A stretch of DNA of 64,000 nt from Gloeocapsa sp. DLM2.Bin57 (GTDB lineage: Bacteria > Cyanobacteriota > Cyanobacteriia > Cyanobacteriales > Gloeocapsaceae): positions 62,001-126,000 of the forward strand of contig RECR01000066.1 of assembly GCA_007693955.1 (NCBI GenBank), written 5' to 3'. The notes under the pieces were generated by a model. The model saw only the letters and a program-made list of their open reading frames with translations, made no database searches and was not told the origin of the DNA. The position numbers and the translations under genes are program-made. Positions 38,228 to 46,992 of this stretch are shown here, in pieces; position 1 is the stretch's first letter, and the number at the start of each line of letters is the position of its first letter.

Positions 38228-38448
38228 GTAGCCAGATGTGGAGATAACGAAGCTATTCCTCAGGATCCCAGGTTTGAAGATGTTGATTGTCTAATCTTTG
38301 GGCTTGGCTTGGTTTCTGGTTATAAATTTAGACAAACTATAATAACGTTAAATAAATCTTCCACACCGTGAGTGCTTATCTCTTCGGGATTCCTTCGGGT
38401 GGATAACAACTTGATATAAGGTTATAATATGTTTATTGAGTTTTAAAA
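38228..38448. other. Intergenic region with promoter-like elements
   Basis: 221 bases between the glycosyltransferase and the rhomboid gene. TATAAT occurs at 38338-38343 and again near 38423, the latter closer to the rhomboid start. A short hairpin TTATC...GATAA encloses two CTTCGGG/CCTTCGGG strings. The frame of the glycosyltransferase stays open for 44 codons after its stop but has no start; no coding function is supported. Confidence 0.35.
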
Positions 38449-39051
38449 GTGACAACAATGGTTCACAAAACTAAAAATAAAATCAAGCAACAATTGACTA
38501 TTCTGATTAGCTTTGTTGCGGTATTTTGGATTTTAGAGATTGTCGATATCGTGATTTTTGGCGGTAATTTAGATCGCTTCGGGATTAGACCAACTCGTAT
38601 TAGTGGGTTATGGGGGATTCCTTTAGCGCCATTTTTACATGGAGGGTTAGGTCATTTAATCGCCAATACCATCCCTTTTCTGATTCTGGGTTGGTTAGTA
38701 ATGCTGCAGAGAATTAGGGATTTTTGGCTAGTTACTATCTTAGCAACGCTAATTGGAGGTTTAGGTATTTGGTTTTTTGGTGCGCCTAATTCGGTACATA
38801 TTGGCGCTAGTATTTTAATTTTCGGCTATTTAGGCTTTTTATTATCCCGTGGTTTATTCCAGGGTAATCCAGCTTCGATCGCCCTAGCTGTAGTCACATT
38901 TCTACTCTATGGTCACATGATTTGGGGTATATTACCTGGTGTTCCCCATATTTCTTGGCAAGGTCATTTATTCGGGTTTCTAGGGGGGGTATTCTCAGCC
39001 CGTGTAATTTCTCAAAACGGCAAAAAGGACAATACTGATAAATGGGTTTAG
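38449..39051 (+). CDS. Rhomboid intramembrane serine protease
   Basis: 200 aa (GTG start; the ATG at 38458, three codons on, is an alternative). Six or so membrane segments. The rhomboid features are present: the HGGLGHLIANT loop with conserved His/Asn, the catalytic Ser121 in HIGASILIFG, and the catalytic His173 in QGHLFGFLGG. Cleaves membrane-anchored substrates within the bilayer; substrate unknown. It overlaps the LRAT-domain gene by 10 bases. Confidence 0.92.
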   Translation: MTTMVHKTKNKIKQQLTILISFVAVFWILEIVDIVIFGGNLDRFGIRPTRISGLWGIPLAPFLHGGLGHLIANTIPFLILGWLVMLQRIRDFWLVTILATLIGGLGIWFFGAPNSVHIGASILIFGYLGFLLSRGLFQGNPASIALAVVTFLLYGHMIWGILPGVPHISWQGHLFGFLGGVFSARVISQNGKKDNTDKWV

Positions 39052-39725
39052 GTGAACAAATTTACGTTTATCGTGAGTTATTAAATCTCGAAGGAGTCTA
39101 TCAACATCATGGGATTGACTGTGGTGATGGGACAGTAATTCATTATCGTAAACCATCAGAGATAATTGAGCAAACTTCTTTAGTAACTTTTGCTCGGGGT
39201 AATCAAGTTTACCTTAGAGAATATCTCGATGGTTTTTGTTTTATTCCCGAAATAGTCGTAGAAAGAGCGAAAAGTCGTTTAGGAGAGCAAAAATATAACC
39301 TCTTGTTTAACAATTGTGAACATTTTGCTACTTGGTGTAAAACAGGGATTAGTGATAGTAAACAAGTGCGGGATTTTACACCCATAATTTCTCGCCTGAA
39401 TGTAGATGAGTTAACTAATCCTCTGTTCAACGCTTTTAAACAAACAGATTCTGCTAACGCTCAAAATATGATTAATAAAGCTTTAGGAGATATTAGAACA
39501 GTTTGGGATAAGATTCAACCCCAATATCAACAAGCTTTACAAGAAAGGGATAGTTGGCAAAAAGTCGCTCAAGAAGCTTTACGACGTAATCGCGAAGACT
39601 TAGCTAAAGCAGCATTGCAACGTAAATTATCTTATCAAAGTCAAGCACAAGATTTAGAAAAGCAATTAGCTGAATTAGCAAAAATGACCGAAAACCTACT
39701 CAAAAATGCTCCTAAGCAAAAGTAG
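39042..39725 (+). CDS. LRAT-domain protein (NlpC/P60 superfamily acyltransferase/peptidase fold)
   Basis: 227 aa. The LRAT domain spans ~1-110: [16 protein letters not shown] provides the catalytic His (H23) with its second polar residue at H35, and [14 protein letters not shown] provides the nucleophile C92 in the family NCEHF motif. The C-terminal ~90 residues are a long charged coiled coil ([20 protein letters not shown]). It overlaps the rhomboid gene by 10 bases and its end overlaps the 3' end of hisA. Substrate unknown; LRAT proteins act on acyl groups or peptides. Confidence 0.88.
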   Translation: MGLGEQIYVYRELLNLEGVYQHHGIDCGDGTVIHYRKPSEIIEQTSLVTFARGNQVYLREYLDGFCFIPEIVVERAKSRLGEQKYNLLFNNCEHFATWCKTGISDSKQVRDFTPIISRLNVDELTNPLFNAFKQTDSANAQNMINKALGDIRTVWDKIQPQYQQALQERDSWQKVAQEALRRNREDLAKAALQRKLSYQSQAQDLEKQLAELAKMTENLLKNAPKQK

Positions 39726-40479
39726 AGAAATTCCCTTCAGGGGGTACATCTTGCCAACGCCCATTACCAATAGCGCGAATCGCTTCGGTTAAATCAACCG
39801 CTCCCGTATAAAGAGCCCGTCCCAGTATTACTCCTGTTACTCCTAATGATTCTAAAGATAATAAACTTAATAAATCTGTCAGAGAGCTAACCCCTCCAGA
39901 AGCGATAATCGGTACATCTACGACTTGGGCTAATTCCCTCAGTGCGGTCAAATTAGGTCCTGTAAGTGTACCATCTCGTTGAATATCGGTATAGATAATA
40001 GCTGCAGTGTTAGGAAATTGTTGAGCTAAAGATGTTGCTGTGATCCTTGAGGTTTCTAACCAACCTTTGGTAGCTACTTTACCGTCTCTAGCGTCAATAC
40101 CAATAATTACCTTTCCTGGAAAGTCTTGACACCAGTTTTGTACTTCTTTGGTGTTTTCTACGGCGATCGTCCCCACAATTACTCTAGCTACACCTAAAGC
40201 AAATAACTCTTGTAAACTTTGGCGATCGCGTAAACCTCCCCCTACTTGTACAGGGATATCTACTGCTGCGATAATGGCTTTAATTACCTCTAAATTAACT
40301 GGTTTACCCTGTTTAGCTCCATCTAAATCCACCAGATGTACGAGACTAGCTCCTTTTTGCGCCCATTCTTGAGCAACTACTACAGGATCAGAATTATAAA
40401 TCTGTGCTTGTTGATAGTCTCCTTGGTACAATCTGACGCAATTTCCATCTAATATATCGATAGCGGGGATAACTTCCAT
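39712..40479 (-). CDS. hisA: Phosphoribosylformimino-5-aminoimidazole carboxamide ribotide isomerase
   Basis: TIM-barrel isomerase of histidine biosynthesis, ProFAR to PRFAR. 255 aa. Begins [20 protein letters not shown] with the catalytic Asp in [13 protein letters not shown] and [14 protein letters not shown] hold phosphate sites; [14 protein letters not shown] carries the second acid; [12 protein letters not shown] closes the barrel. Single gene convergent with the LRAT gene. Confidence 0.97.
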   Translation of the reverse strand: MEVIPAIDILDGNCVRLYQGDYQQAQIYNSDPVVVAQEWAQKGASLVHLVDLDGAKQGKPVNLEVIKAIIAAVDIPVQVGGGLRDRQSLQELFALGVARVIVGTIAVENTKEVQNWCQDFPGKVIIGIDARDGKVATKGWLETSRITATSLAQQFPNTAAIIYTDIQRDGTLTGPNLTALRELAQVVDVPIIASGGVSSLTDLLSLLSLESLGVTGVILGRALYTGAVDLTEAIRAIGNGRWQDVPPEGNFSTFA

Positions 40480-40530
40480 AGTAATTTAGTCGCCTTGAGA
40501 TTATCTCAGTATAGCAAAAAAGCTTAAAAA

Positions 40531-41721
40531 TTAAGCAATACTTCCCCGTTTACTAGTTTCCTTATAAGAGATACTGACATTTTTTAAACCTGCGCTAATC
40601 ATTTCTTTTTCTAAAAGTGCAAAAAAGCGATAGCGATCGCCTCCTTTAACTACCGCTTGATTATGTGCTTCAGCTAGAGAAATAGGATAACCATCACCTT
40701 TATACACTTGTGCGAGAATGATACTCAGGGATTGTTCGAGTAAGGGTGGATTTTCCACCACCCAAGCTGGTATATCTAACCTAGCTATCTCTGTACCTAC
40801 GTTGAGATAACAAAAATAGACACGATCAATCTGATTATAGTCATTTAAAATCCTGATATTACTACGCCAGAGTGGACTTCTTTCTCCTGGTTGTAAAAGA
40901 TAACCCCAAACAGTGGTATCTCTGAGAGACTCTGTGACATGACAAGGGGTTTTATCGAGATTAGCGCAATATCGTTGACAATCGCTTTCAGGGTAAGGAC
41001 AAGCTTGTAAACGTAAAAAACTCAGACTTTCTCTACTCCTTGAAGCGCTAATATAACCTATTAAAGGGATATTTTCTGCTCGTAAAGCTGCCCAAGAGGC
41101 GAAAATTTCCGGAAGAATGAGATTTTTAGCTTCTGTGGGTAAAGTTTCTAAAAACCAGTAAATCAGTGAACCATCTACTAAAGCTAAATTTGGTTCATAA
41201 TGTGCACCAGGTGGTTTAACCCAATCACAAGCGGTGGTAGCGAGTGCTTTTGCTTCTGCTATGGTGCGTTTATAACTCATCCATTCTTCGGTACGAATTC
41301 CCCATTGTTTAGCGATGTATAAATCTTCTGGCTTATAATATATTTCTGGAATACTCTCTAAAAGAGGGTGAAGATTTTGCCCATAGTGAAGCATAATCAA
41401 ACCGATATTAATCAGATAACAATAGGCTATTTCGTGATGAGATGGGGCTATTTGTGAACCATCGGTAGCAAACACACTATGACTGGTAGGAGGTTTAGGG
41501 ATAGTAATGGGTGTATCTAGAGATTCAATGGGAGTGGCTGCGGGAAAAATCAGGCGATCGCTCCATTGTTGCTGTTTTTCCAATAACTGTGCTAGATTGT
41601 TTTGAGCCTCATTTAATAATTCTAGGGCTTTTTGCAGCCTTTTAGCGGAAGCTAGGGCTTCTTGCTTCATCTGCTCACTCATACCGGGTAATTGTTTAGC
41701 TAATTTAACCAAATCAAGCAT
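40531..41721 (-). CDS. NurA-domain nuclease-like protein
   Basis: 396 aa. The NurA fold is indicated by VFATDGSQIAPSHHEIAYCY (Asp of the metal site), LALVDGSLIYWFLE with its second Asp, and the late VYFCYLNVGTEIARLDIPAW and SLAEAHNQAVVKGGDRYRFF segments. The first ~90 residues are coiled coil. NurA normally works with the HerA helicase in end resection; no HerA gene is nearby. A conserved Cys cluster (LQACPYPESDCQRYC) might bind metal; this is inference. Confidence 0.85.
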   Translation of the reverse strand: MLDLVKLAKQLPGMSEQMKQEALASAKRLQKALELLNEAQNNLAQLLEKQQQWSDRLIFPAATPIESLDTPITIPKPPTSHSVFATDGSQIAPSHHEIAYCYLINIGLIMLHYGQNLHPLLESIPEIYYKPEDLYIAKQWGIRTEEWMSYKRTIAEAKALATTACDWVKPPGAHYEPNLALVDGSLIYWFLETLPTEAKNLILPEIFASWAALRAENIPLIGYISASRSRESLSFLRLQACPYPESDCQRYCANLDKTPCHVTESLRDTTVWGYLLQPGERSPLWRSNIRILNDYNQIDRVYFCYLNVGTEIARLDIPAWVVENPPLLEQSLSIILAQVYKGDGYPISLAEAHNQAVVKGGDRYRFFALLEKEMISAGLKNVSISYKETSKRGSIA

Positions 41722-42216
41722 AAACTGAGTACTCTACGAATATAATTATGATAGCAATAAATTGATTCGTTTTGATAATATCAGGGATAACCGATTAAAC
41801 ATCCCTCAAACCCTAAGCTAGAAAAGCGACTCTTCAATTATCCCTAAAAAACAGCAATAAGAATATTTTATCTAAGCTTAAAATGTCTTGACAATTGCGA
41901 TTATTCCTCATATATTCGTATAAGTCTGTTATTTTTCTGAAAAAGATGGCTACAGATGCAGTTCTTAACAAAGCTCAAAACCTATATATAATAAGGCAAA
42001 AAGCTGAAAAAACATTCCTATCTGTAGCCCAAAAACATCAGAAAAGTTAACTAATTTCTGTATAACCCTAGGTTGTTCATCGTTAAAATTACTGATTATT
42101 AATCACAACGAAAAGCCTAGAAAACCTTGAAAAAAGATAAATTTGTATCAAACAATACCAAGACCAACTATCAATTTAACAAGGTAACAAGTACGAGTTA
42201 ATCGAGGATTAAACAA
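41722..42216. other. 495-base intergenic region, promoter and leader
   Basis: No tRNA or protein gene seen. It holds a near-consensus promoter (41888-41916) and about 290 transcribed bases before the acyltransferase-like gene. Within the leader, GGCTACAGAT (41948-41957) is exactly complementary to ATCTGTAGCC (42020-42029). The left end also contains the upstream region of the NurA gene. Confidence 0.6.
41888..41916 (+). promoter_or_regulatory. Sigma-70 promoter, TTGACA-N17-TATATT
   Basis: Perfect -35 hexamer TTGACA at 41888-41893, 17-base spacer, -10 TATATT at 41911-41916. Predicted start near 41923. It points at the gene at 42217 with a long leader. Confidence 0.65.
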
Positions 42217-42990
42217 ATGCTAAACATTTCTAACGCACTCATGGAAAAACTGGCTATCTGGACAAAAGATAGAACAGAGACTGAATTTCAGACTAAGATA
42301 GATGTGCATTTGGTAAATCATAATGACATCTTTTACAAAAAAGGGCGATTACTTGCGGATGAAGTTTATCATCAGGTTTGGGGAACTGATAGACTGATCG
42401 ATGATAACGATTATGGTATTGTGATCATCAACAAAGGAAAAGTAGTAGGTAATTTAAATATAGAACTCAAAAAAGAAGACAAACTTATCAAGAGTGAGAA
42501 ATTTTTCGGAACACAACACTGGGGATGTTGCGCAGAAGTAAGTAATGATGAGGTTTTTGAGATATCGGGGTTGTCAATTAGTCAGGATGTTCCTAACGAG
42601 TTAAGACAACCCATTTTGATGTTATTGGTGTTCTCTAAATATTTGTTAGTGAGGTCTATAGGTAGAACATTAGGAGTATCGGTTCAGCGTAAAGCCTTAA
42701 ATCGCATTTTAATCAAACATCTCCATCTTCCCCTTTATCCTAATCCCGAAGTAAAAGAAATCCAAGGAGACGTACCCCAAGATAATTATTGGCAAGATGG
42801 GGAACAACCGAGTTTATACTATTTAGACTATACCGATGCTCAAACCGTAGAGAGTATGAATTCTTACCTATTCTACCTTAACAGTATTGGCATTCAGACT
42901 AACTTTATGTCCAGATTCCATCCCCAACCTACTTCTTACGCTAAATTCCGCAAGTCTTCCCTCTTCAATAAACAACCCCTAGCTGTGTAA
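42217..42990 (+). CDS. GNAT-like/autoinducer-synthase-like acyltransferase (tentative)
   Basis: 257 aa. The strand-turn patterns DDNDYGIVIINKGKVVGNLN and EISGLSISQDVP followed by the helix RQPILMLLVFSKYLLVRS resemble the acetyltransferase fold of FeeM/LuxI-type N-acyl synthases and thermostable-hemolysin-like proteins (a D at the substrate side and an E before the L-x-I strand). No close family is recognised with confidence. It has its own promoter with a long leader. Its last 26 bases overlap the 3' end of menE on the other strand. Confidence 0.45.
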   Translation: MLNISNALMEKLAIWTKDRTETEFQTKIDVHLVNHNDIFYKKGRLLADEVYHQVWGTDRLIDDNDYGIVIINKGKVVGNLNIELKKEDKLIKSEKFFGTQHWGCCAEVSNDEVFEISGLSISQDVPNELRQPILMLLVFSKYLLVRSIGRTLGVSVQRKALNRILIKHLHLPLYPNPEVKEIQGDVPQDNYWQDGEQPSLYYLDYTDAQTVESMNSYLFYLNSIGIQTNFMSRFHPQPTSYAKFRKSSLFNKQPLAV

Positions 42991-44335
42991 CTACCCATTG
43001 TTGAACTTGCAGATAATTAATTTTTCCCTGACTATTACGAGGTATCTTGTCTATCTGTAACCAGTGTTTAGGAAGTTTAAACTTACTCAATTTTCCGCTC
43101 ATTTTCTCGGTTATAGCTTGATCTGTCGGGTTAGAGGTAAAAGAGACATAAACCGCGACGACAACTTCTCCCCAATAGGAATGGGGTAAACCGACAACAC
43201 AGACATCATCCACTAATCCAGTATCTTTAATTACTTTTTCCACTTCTTCTGCACAAACTTTCTCACCCCCGGTAATAATCAGGCGATTTCTACGCCCAAG
43301 TATGGTTAAATAACCTTCAGCATTCAAACTACCTAAATCATTACTCCAAAAAAGGACATCTTGACTAAAAGTATCGGGATAATAGCCTAAACAGAGAGAA
43401 GATGCTTTAATCCCAATTATGCCAGTTTGTCCATAATCGAGAATTTCTCCTTGTTCAGTTAAGATCTCAACCTGAGCATGAGGAAGAACTTGACCCATGG
43501 TATCATTCCCCTGGAGAAATTGTTCAGGTTTAAGAGCAACTATCAAAGCTGCTGTCTCTGTCATCCCATAGGTTAAAGCTAAGGGGATTCCCTCCTGTCT
43601 AGCTTGATTAAGTAGGCTTGTCCAACTAGGTGCACCACCGAGTAAAATAGTTTTAAATTGAGATAACCACAGAGGATTTGAGGCTAATAAAAATTGTAAT
43701 TGAGTAGGGACTAGAGATAGAAAATAGTCTTGAGGAGAAAATGAGGGTATGTGATCATTTTTTAAGTCTGAGTAAGGAAAAATCAGCAGTTTTCCTCCTG
43801 TTACTAATGAACGCAAACACTGCATTAAACCACTGACGTGATATAGTGGCAACAAACAACAGGAATTGATGGTTTTTTGCGCAAAATATTGACTAAAACC
43901 CTGAATTGATGCGGTTAGAGTCTCCCAATTGTGCATAGCAAAGCGAATTTGACCAGAACTTCCTCCTGTTGGGATCATAATTTTTCCCGAAAAGTGATTA
44001 GAGGGTATTTCTGAGAAATCAGAGAAGATAAATTGCTGTTTATGGGTATCCCAAAGTAATGATGGTTGTATAAGTTGGCACACCTGTTGCCATTCCGATA
44101 CACTCCAGGAAGGATTAGCCAGGAAAACGGGATAGTCTAGGATGACACAGGCTAAAAATAAGGCTAAAAATAAATAGGGATTATCCTCAGCTAAAAGTAT
44201 TTTAGGGGGGGTTGATTTTTGCCAAGTGGATTGCAAGAGGTTAATAAACCCTTGTACTTGGTTATAAAATTTTTGATTATCATAGTTAACTAACCAGTTG
44301 TTGGTTATTTGTTGTGCTAATTTTCTTTGAACCAT
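42965..44335 (-). CDS. menE: o-Succinylbenzoate--CoA ligase
   Basis: Acyl-CoA synthetase (ANL family) of phylloquinone synthesis, needed for the photosystem I A1 cofactor. 456 aa. AMP-binding loop IMIPTGGSSGQIRF, then LTYGMTETAAL, GRRNRLIITGGEKVCAEEVE and the C-terminal catalytic Lys in SQGKINYLQ. Starts 19 bases inside the end of menC, so the two are coupled. Confidence 0.92.
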   Translation of the reverse strand: MVQRKLAQQITNNWLVNYDNQKFYNQVQGFINLLQSTWQKSTPPKILLAEDNPYLFLALFLACVILDYPVFLANPSWSVSEWQQVCQLIQPSLLWDTHKQQFIFSDFSEIPSNHFSGKIMIPTGGSSGQIRFAMHNWETLTASIQGFSQYFAQKTINSCCLLPLYHVSGLMQCLRSLVTGGKLLIFPYSDLKNDHIPSFSPQDYFLSLVPTQLQFLLASNPLWLSQFKTILLGGAPSWTSLLNQARQEGIPLALTYGMTETAALIVALKPEQFLQGNDTMGQVLPHAQVEILTEQGEILDYGQTGIIGIKASSLCLGYYPDTFSQDVLFWSNDLGSLNAEGYLTILGRRNRLIITGGEKVCAEEVEKVIKDTGLVDDVCVVGLPHSYWGEVVVAVYVSFTSNPTDQAITEKMSGKLSKFKLPKHWLQIDKIPRNSQGKINYLQVQQWVVTQLGVVY

Positions 44336-45231
44336 TGATTAACGCTAAAACCGAGGGGACGAGTTAAGTTTAATTCTCTAGCTAGTTTAAGTATCCCTTG
44401 TCTTCCGATTTCTGTCTCAAAGACTGAAGAAAAGACGATATCAAGTTGATATTTTTGACACAGTTGTTTTAATTTTTGGGGCGAACCCGCGATCGCAGGT
44501 TTAACCACATAAACCCCTCGCCAACCTTGCTGATAACAAGTTTCTAATTCTGTTAAAGTAGCCACGGATTCGTCTAGGGCGATCGCTGTGTTAGATTTTT
44601 GACTCAAGTCTAGCATAGTGCTAAATTCTCTTGGGGGTAGGGGTTGTTCGAGGAATTCCACCACACCAGTTTTATCTGCTATCTTTAACCAGGCGATCGC
44701 TTCTTGGTAATTTAACCCCCCATTAGCGTCTAACCTTAATTTAGCCCCTTTTAACACAGACACCAGTTGACTAAAAATCTGCAATTCTGTTTCTAGGGGT
44801 TGTATCGCAATTTTCCATTTAAAAGTTGTTCTCCCCTTTTGTCTTTCTTGTTGACAGATAGAGATAGCTTTTTCACCATGAGGAAGTAGATAACTATAAT
44901 TGAGGGAATCTTCCAAAACAGTAGAGGGAGAATGCAAATCCTCCCAAGCGGTTGTAAAACCAAACTGACAAGCGGTTAACCCAGAGGGAATCTGATTAAG
45001 GGTACTTTCTCTAAATTTTTCTTGGTTTAACTCTTGACAAAATAACAGTGCTTGTGCTAAAGATTCTGAACCAAACCAAGGTAAAGGAGCAATTTCACCC
45101 TTTCCTACTCTACCTTCTTGGTCAACTAAGTAGATAATTATACCTTCTCTAACTTTCCAAGTCCCATAATGTGTCACCAAGGGAGTAAGAAATGGACGTT
45201 GATAGGTAATAAAACTAAACAATATCTCCAT
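44317..45231 (-). CDS. menC: o-Succinylbenzoate synthase
   Basis: Enolase-superfamily dehydratase that makes o-succinylbenzoate from SHCHC. 304 aa. K-x-K catalytic pair in TTFKWKIA, metal ligands in LRLDANGGLN, LEQPLPP and ALDES, and the second catalytic Lys in VYVVKPAIAG. Follows the 345-aa gene after 3 bases and overlaps menE by 19 bases. Confidence 0.93.
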   Translation of the reverse strand: MEILFSFITYQRPFLTPLVTHYGTWKVREGIIIYLVDQEGRVGKGEIAPLPWFGSESLAQALLFCQELNQEKFRESTLNQIPSGLTACQFGFTTAWEDLHSPSTVLEDSLNYSYLLPHGEKAISICQQERQKGRTTFKWKIAIQPLETELQIFSQLVSVLKGAKLRLDANGGLNYQEAIAWLKIADKTGVVEFLEQPLPPREFSTMLDLSQKSNTAIALDESVATLTELETCYQQGWRGVYVVKPAIAGSPQKLKQLCQKYQLDIVFSSVFETEIGRQGILKLARELNLTRPLGFSVNQWFKEN

Positions 45232-45234
45232 GAA

Positions 45235-46272
45235 TTAGTCATTATCGTCAAAAATCTGCAGACGAATTGAGCGATCGCCGTTTTCATCTAAGTTAATCTG
45301 AATCAATTCCCCTGTGAGAGTTTCTAGAGAAGTTAACATGGAACGTAAATGAGGATTACTCGCACCTGTTTCCACATAAAGGCGATCGGCGACACTTCTG
45401 AGTCTTTTCCAGGTGGTATAAAGTTTAGCTACATTTTGTTCTAACTGACTCGCTTGTTTGACTAATTCAGAAGTATTTGACAAGACATCAAGACGTAAAG
45501 CTTCTTCTAAAGCTAATTCTAAATCACAAGAAGCACTATTGAGAGTCTGTACTTGACCTGCTAAATCTAGGTACTTGGCTAAATTACGCGCTTGAGAAGT
45601 AACTTGTTTTACCGTATCTAAATCAGGATTAGTGGCTACTTCTTGTTGAATTTCTTTGAGGTGGAGATCGGGTAATTTCTCCATTTCCCTCACCAAAGGA
45701 ACGAGATGACGGGGAGGTAAAGAACCATCACTGGCTTTTTCCTTAATTTCTGAGGGTAAAAGTTCTGAATTTAAACTCGTCCATTGATCAGCAAGTTGTT
45801 GTACTTCCCTACGGGTGATTTTTTCTCCCTGTTGCGCTGCTTCACTAACTAATTGTTGTATTTCAGGTGCTGATTTAGCCGTTTCTACAAAAGCGCGCTT
45901 ACTAAAATTATTAATACTATTTGGGTCTAATTTCCCTTCTGCGAGTAAAGTATCAGCGCTATTAGCCAATTGAATCAGCCCATAAGCTTGACTTTTGGTG
46001 ATTTCGCGGTTTTTTAACCAGTTGATAAAACCTGTACCTCGACCATCTCCCCCTTTTTTTTCGCGATCGCGTATTACTCTGAGAATTCTACCTCTCCAGA
46101 TATCTGTCTGTAAATCAAAACGTTCGCAAACTTGCCAAATTTGCTCTAACTGGGTTTGAAACTCACTTTCAGCGATGGTTTCATCTTCTGGATCTGGTAA
46201 TTCAAAGTTTAAATCAGTTGTACTAGTCAAAGCTGCGATTAAATCGTCGGGATTAGGAGAAATTGTGGTCAT
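45235..46272 (-). CDS. Soluble helical protein, possible DNA-binding
   Basis: 345 aa, acidic, no signal peptide. A central stretch (WLKNREITKSQAYGLIQLAN then TRREVQQLADQW) looks like a helix-turn-helix of the ParB/DUF3102 kind, and the C-terminal half is coiled coil. I do not recognise a named family. Being 3 bases upstream of menC it is probably co-transcribed with the men genes. Confidence 0.6.
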   Translation of the reverse strand: MTTISPNPDDLIAALTSTTDLNFELPDPEDETIAESEFQTQLEQIWQVCERFDLQTDIWRGRILRVIRDREKKGGDGRGTGFINWLKNREITKSQAYGLIQLANSADTLLAEGKLDPNSINNFSKRAFVETAKSAPEIQQLVSEAAQQGEKITRREVQQLADQWTSLNSELLPSEIKEKASDGSLPPRHLVPLVREMEKLPDLHLKEIQQEVATNPDLDTVKQVTSQARNLAKYLDLAGQVQTLNSASCDLELALEEALRLDVLSNTSELVKQASQLEQNVAKLYTTWKRLRSVADRLYVETGASNPHLRSMLTSLETLTGELIQINLDENGDRSIRLQIFDDND

Positions 46273-46350
46273 AATTTTGCTAAAAACAACATAAGTGTAA
46301 AAATTAGTTAAAGTAGAGACAGATAGCTATCAACTTAAGATTATAGTTTC

Positions 46351-46992
46351 ATGGAATCTCCTTCTTCAATCGCCGTTAGAGAACTTCCTTTATTTCCTTT
46401 ACCCAAGGTAGTGTTATTTCCAGGACGTCCTCTCCCACTGCATATTTTTGAATTCCGCTATAGAATCATGATGAACACTATCTTGGAAACCGATAGTCGT
46501 TTTGGGGTACTCATGGTTGATCCTGTAGAGGGTAAGGTAGCACAAATTGGTTGTTGTGCGGAAATTATCCATTTTCAGCGTTTACCTGACGATCGCCTGA
46601 AAATACTTACCCTTGGACAATCTCGTTTTCGAGTCCTAGAATTTGTGCGGGAGAAACCCTATTTAGTGGGTTTAGTGGAATGGTTTGAGGATCAGCCCAC
46701 TAATGAGGATCTTAACCCAAAAGCTCAAGAGGTCAAAAGTTTATTAACAGATGTGGTACATTTATCTGCTAAGTTAACCGATCAGAAGATAGAATTACCC
46801 GATGATTTACCTGAACTTCCTATGGAGTTATCTTACTGGATTGCTAGTAATCTCTATGATGTAGCTTCAGAACAACAAATGCTCTTAGAAATGCGCGACA
46901 CTGCAGCCAGACTAGATAGAGAAGGGGAAATTCTGACCTCTACTCGTAATCATTTAGCTGCTCGGACTGCTCTCAAAGACGCTTTTCAATAA
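46351..46992 (+). CDS. Lon-protease N-terminal (LonN/PUA-like) domain protein
   Basis: 213 aa, a stand-alone Lon substrate-recognition domain without ATPase or protease: ELPLFPLPKVVLFPGRPLPL, HIFEFRYRIMM, FGVLMVDPVEGKVAQIGCCA. Helical second half with the VASEQQMLLEM motif. Function not established; stand-alone forms are widespread. Its stop abuts the end of the flavodiiron gene. Confidence 0.9.
   Translation: MESPSSIAVRELPLFPLPKVVLFPGRPLPLHIFEFRYRIMMNTILETDSRFGVLMVDPVEGKVAQIGCCAEIIHFQRLPDDRLKILTLGQSRFRVLEFVREKPYLVGLVEWFEDQPTNEDLNPKAQEVKSLLTDVVHLSAKLTDQKIELPDDLPELPMELSYWIASNLYDVASEQQMLLEMRDTAARLDREGEILTSTRNHLAARTALKDAFQ

Noticed and set aside
38228-38362. 44-codon in-frame continuation after the glycosyltransferase stop
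   Set aside because: No start codon, no recognised motif; a frame this long is expected by chance in some intergenic regions.
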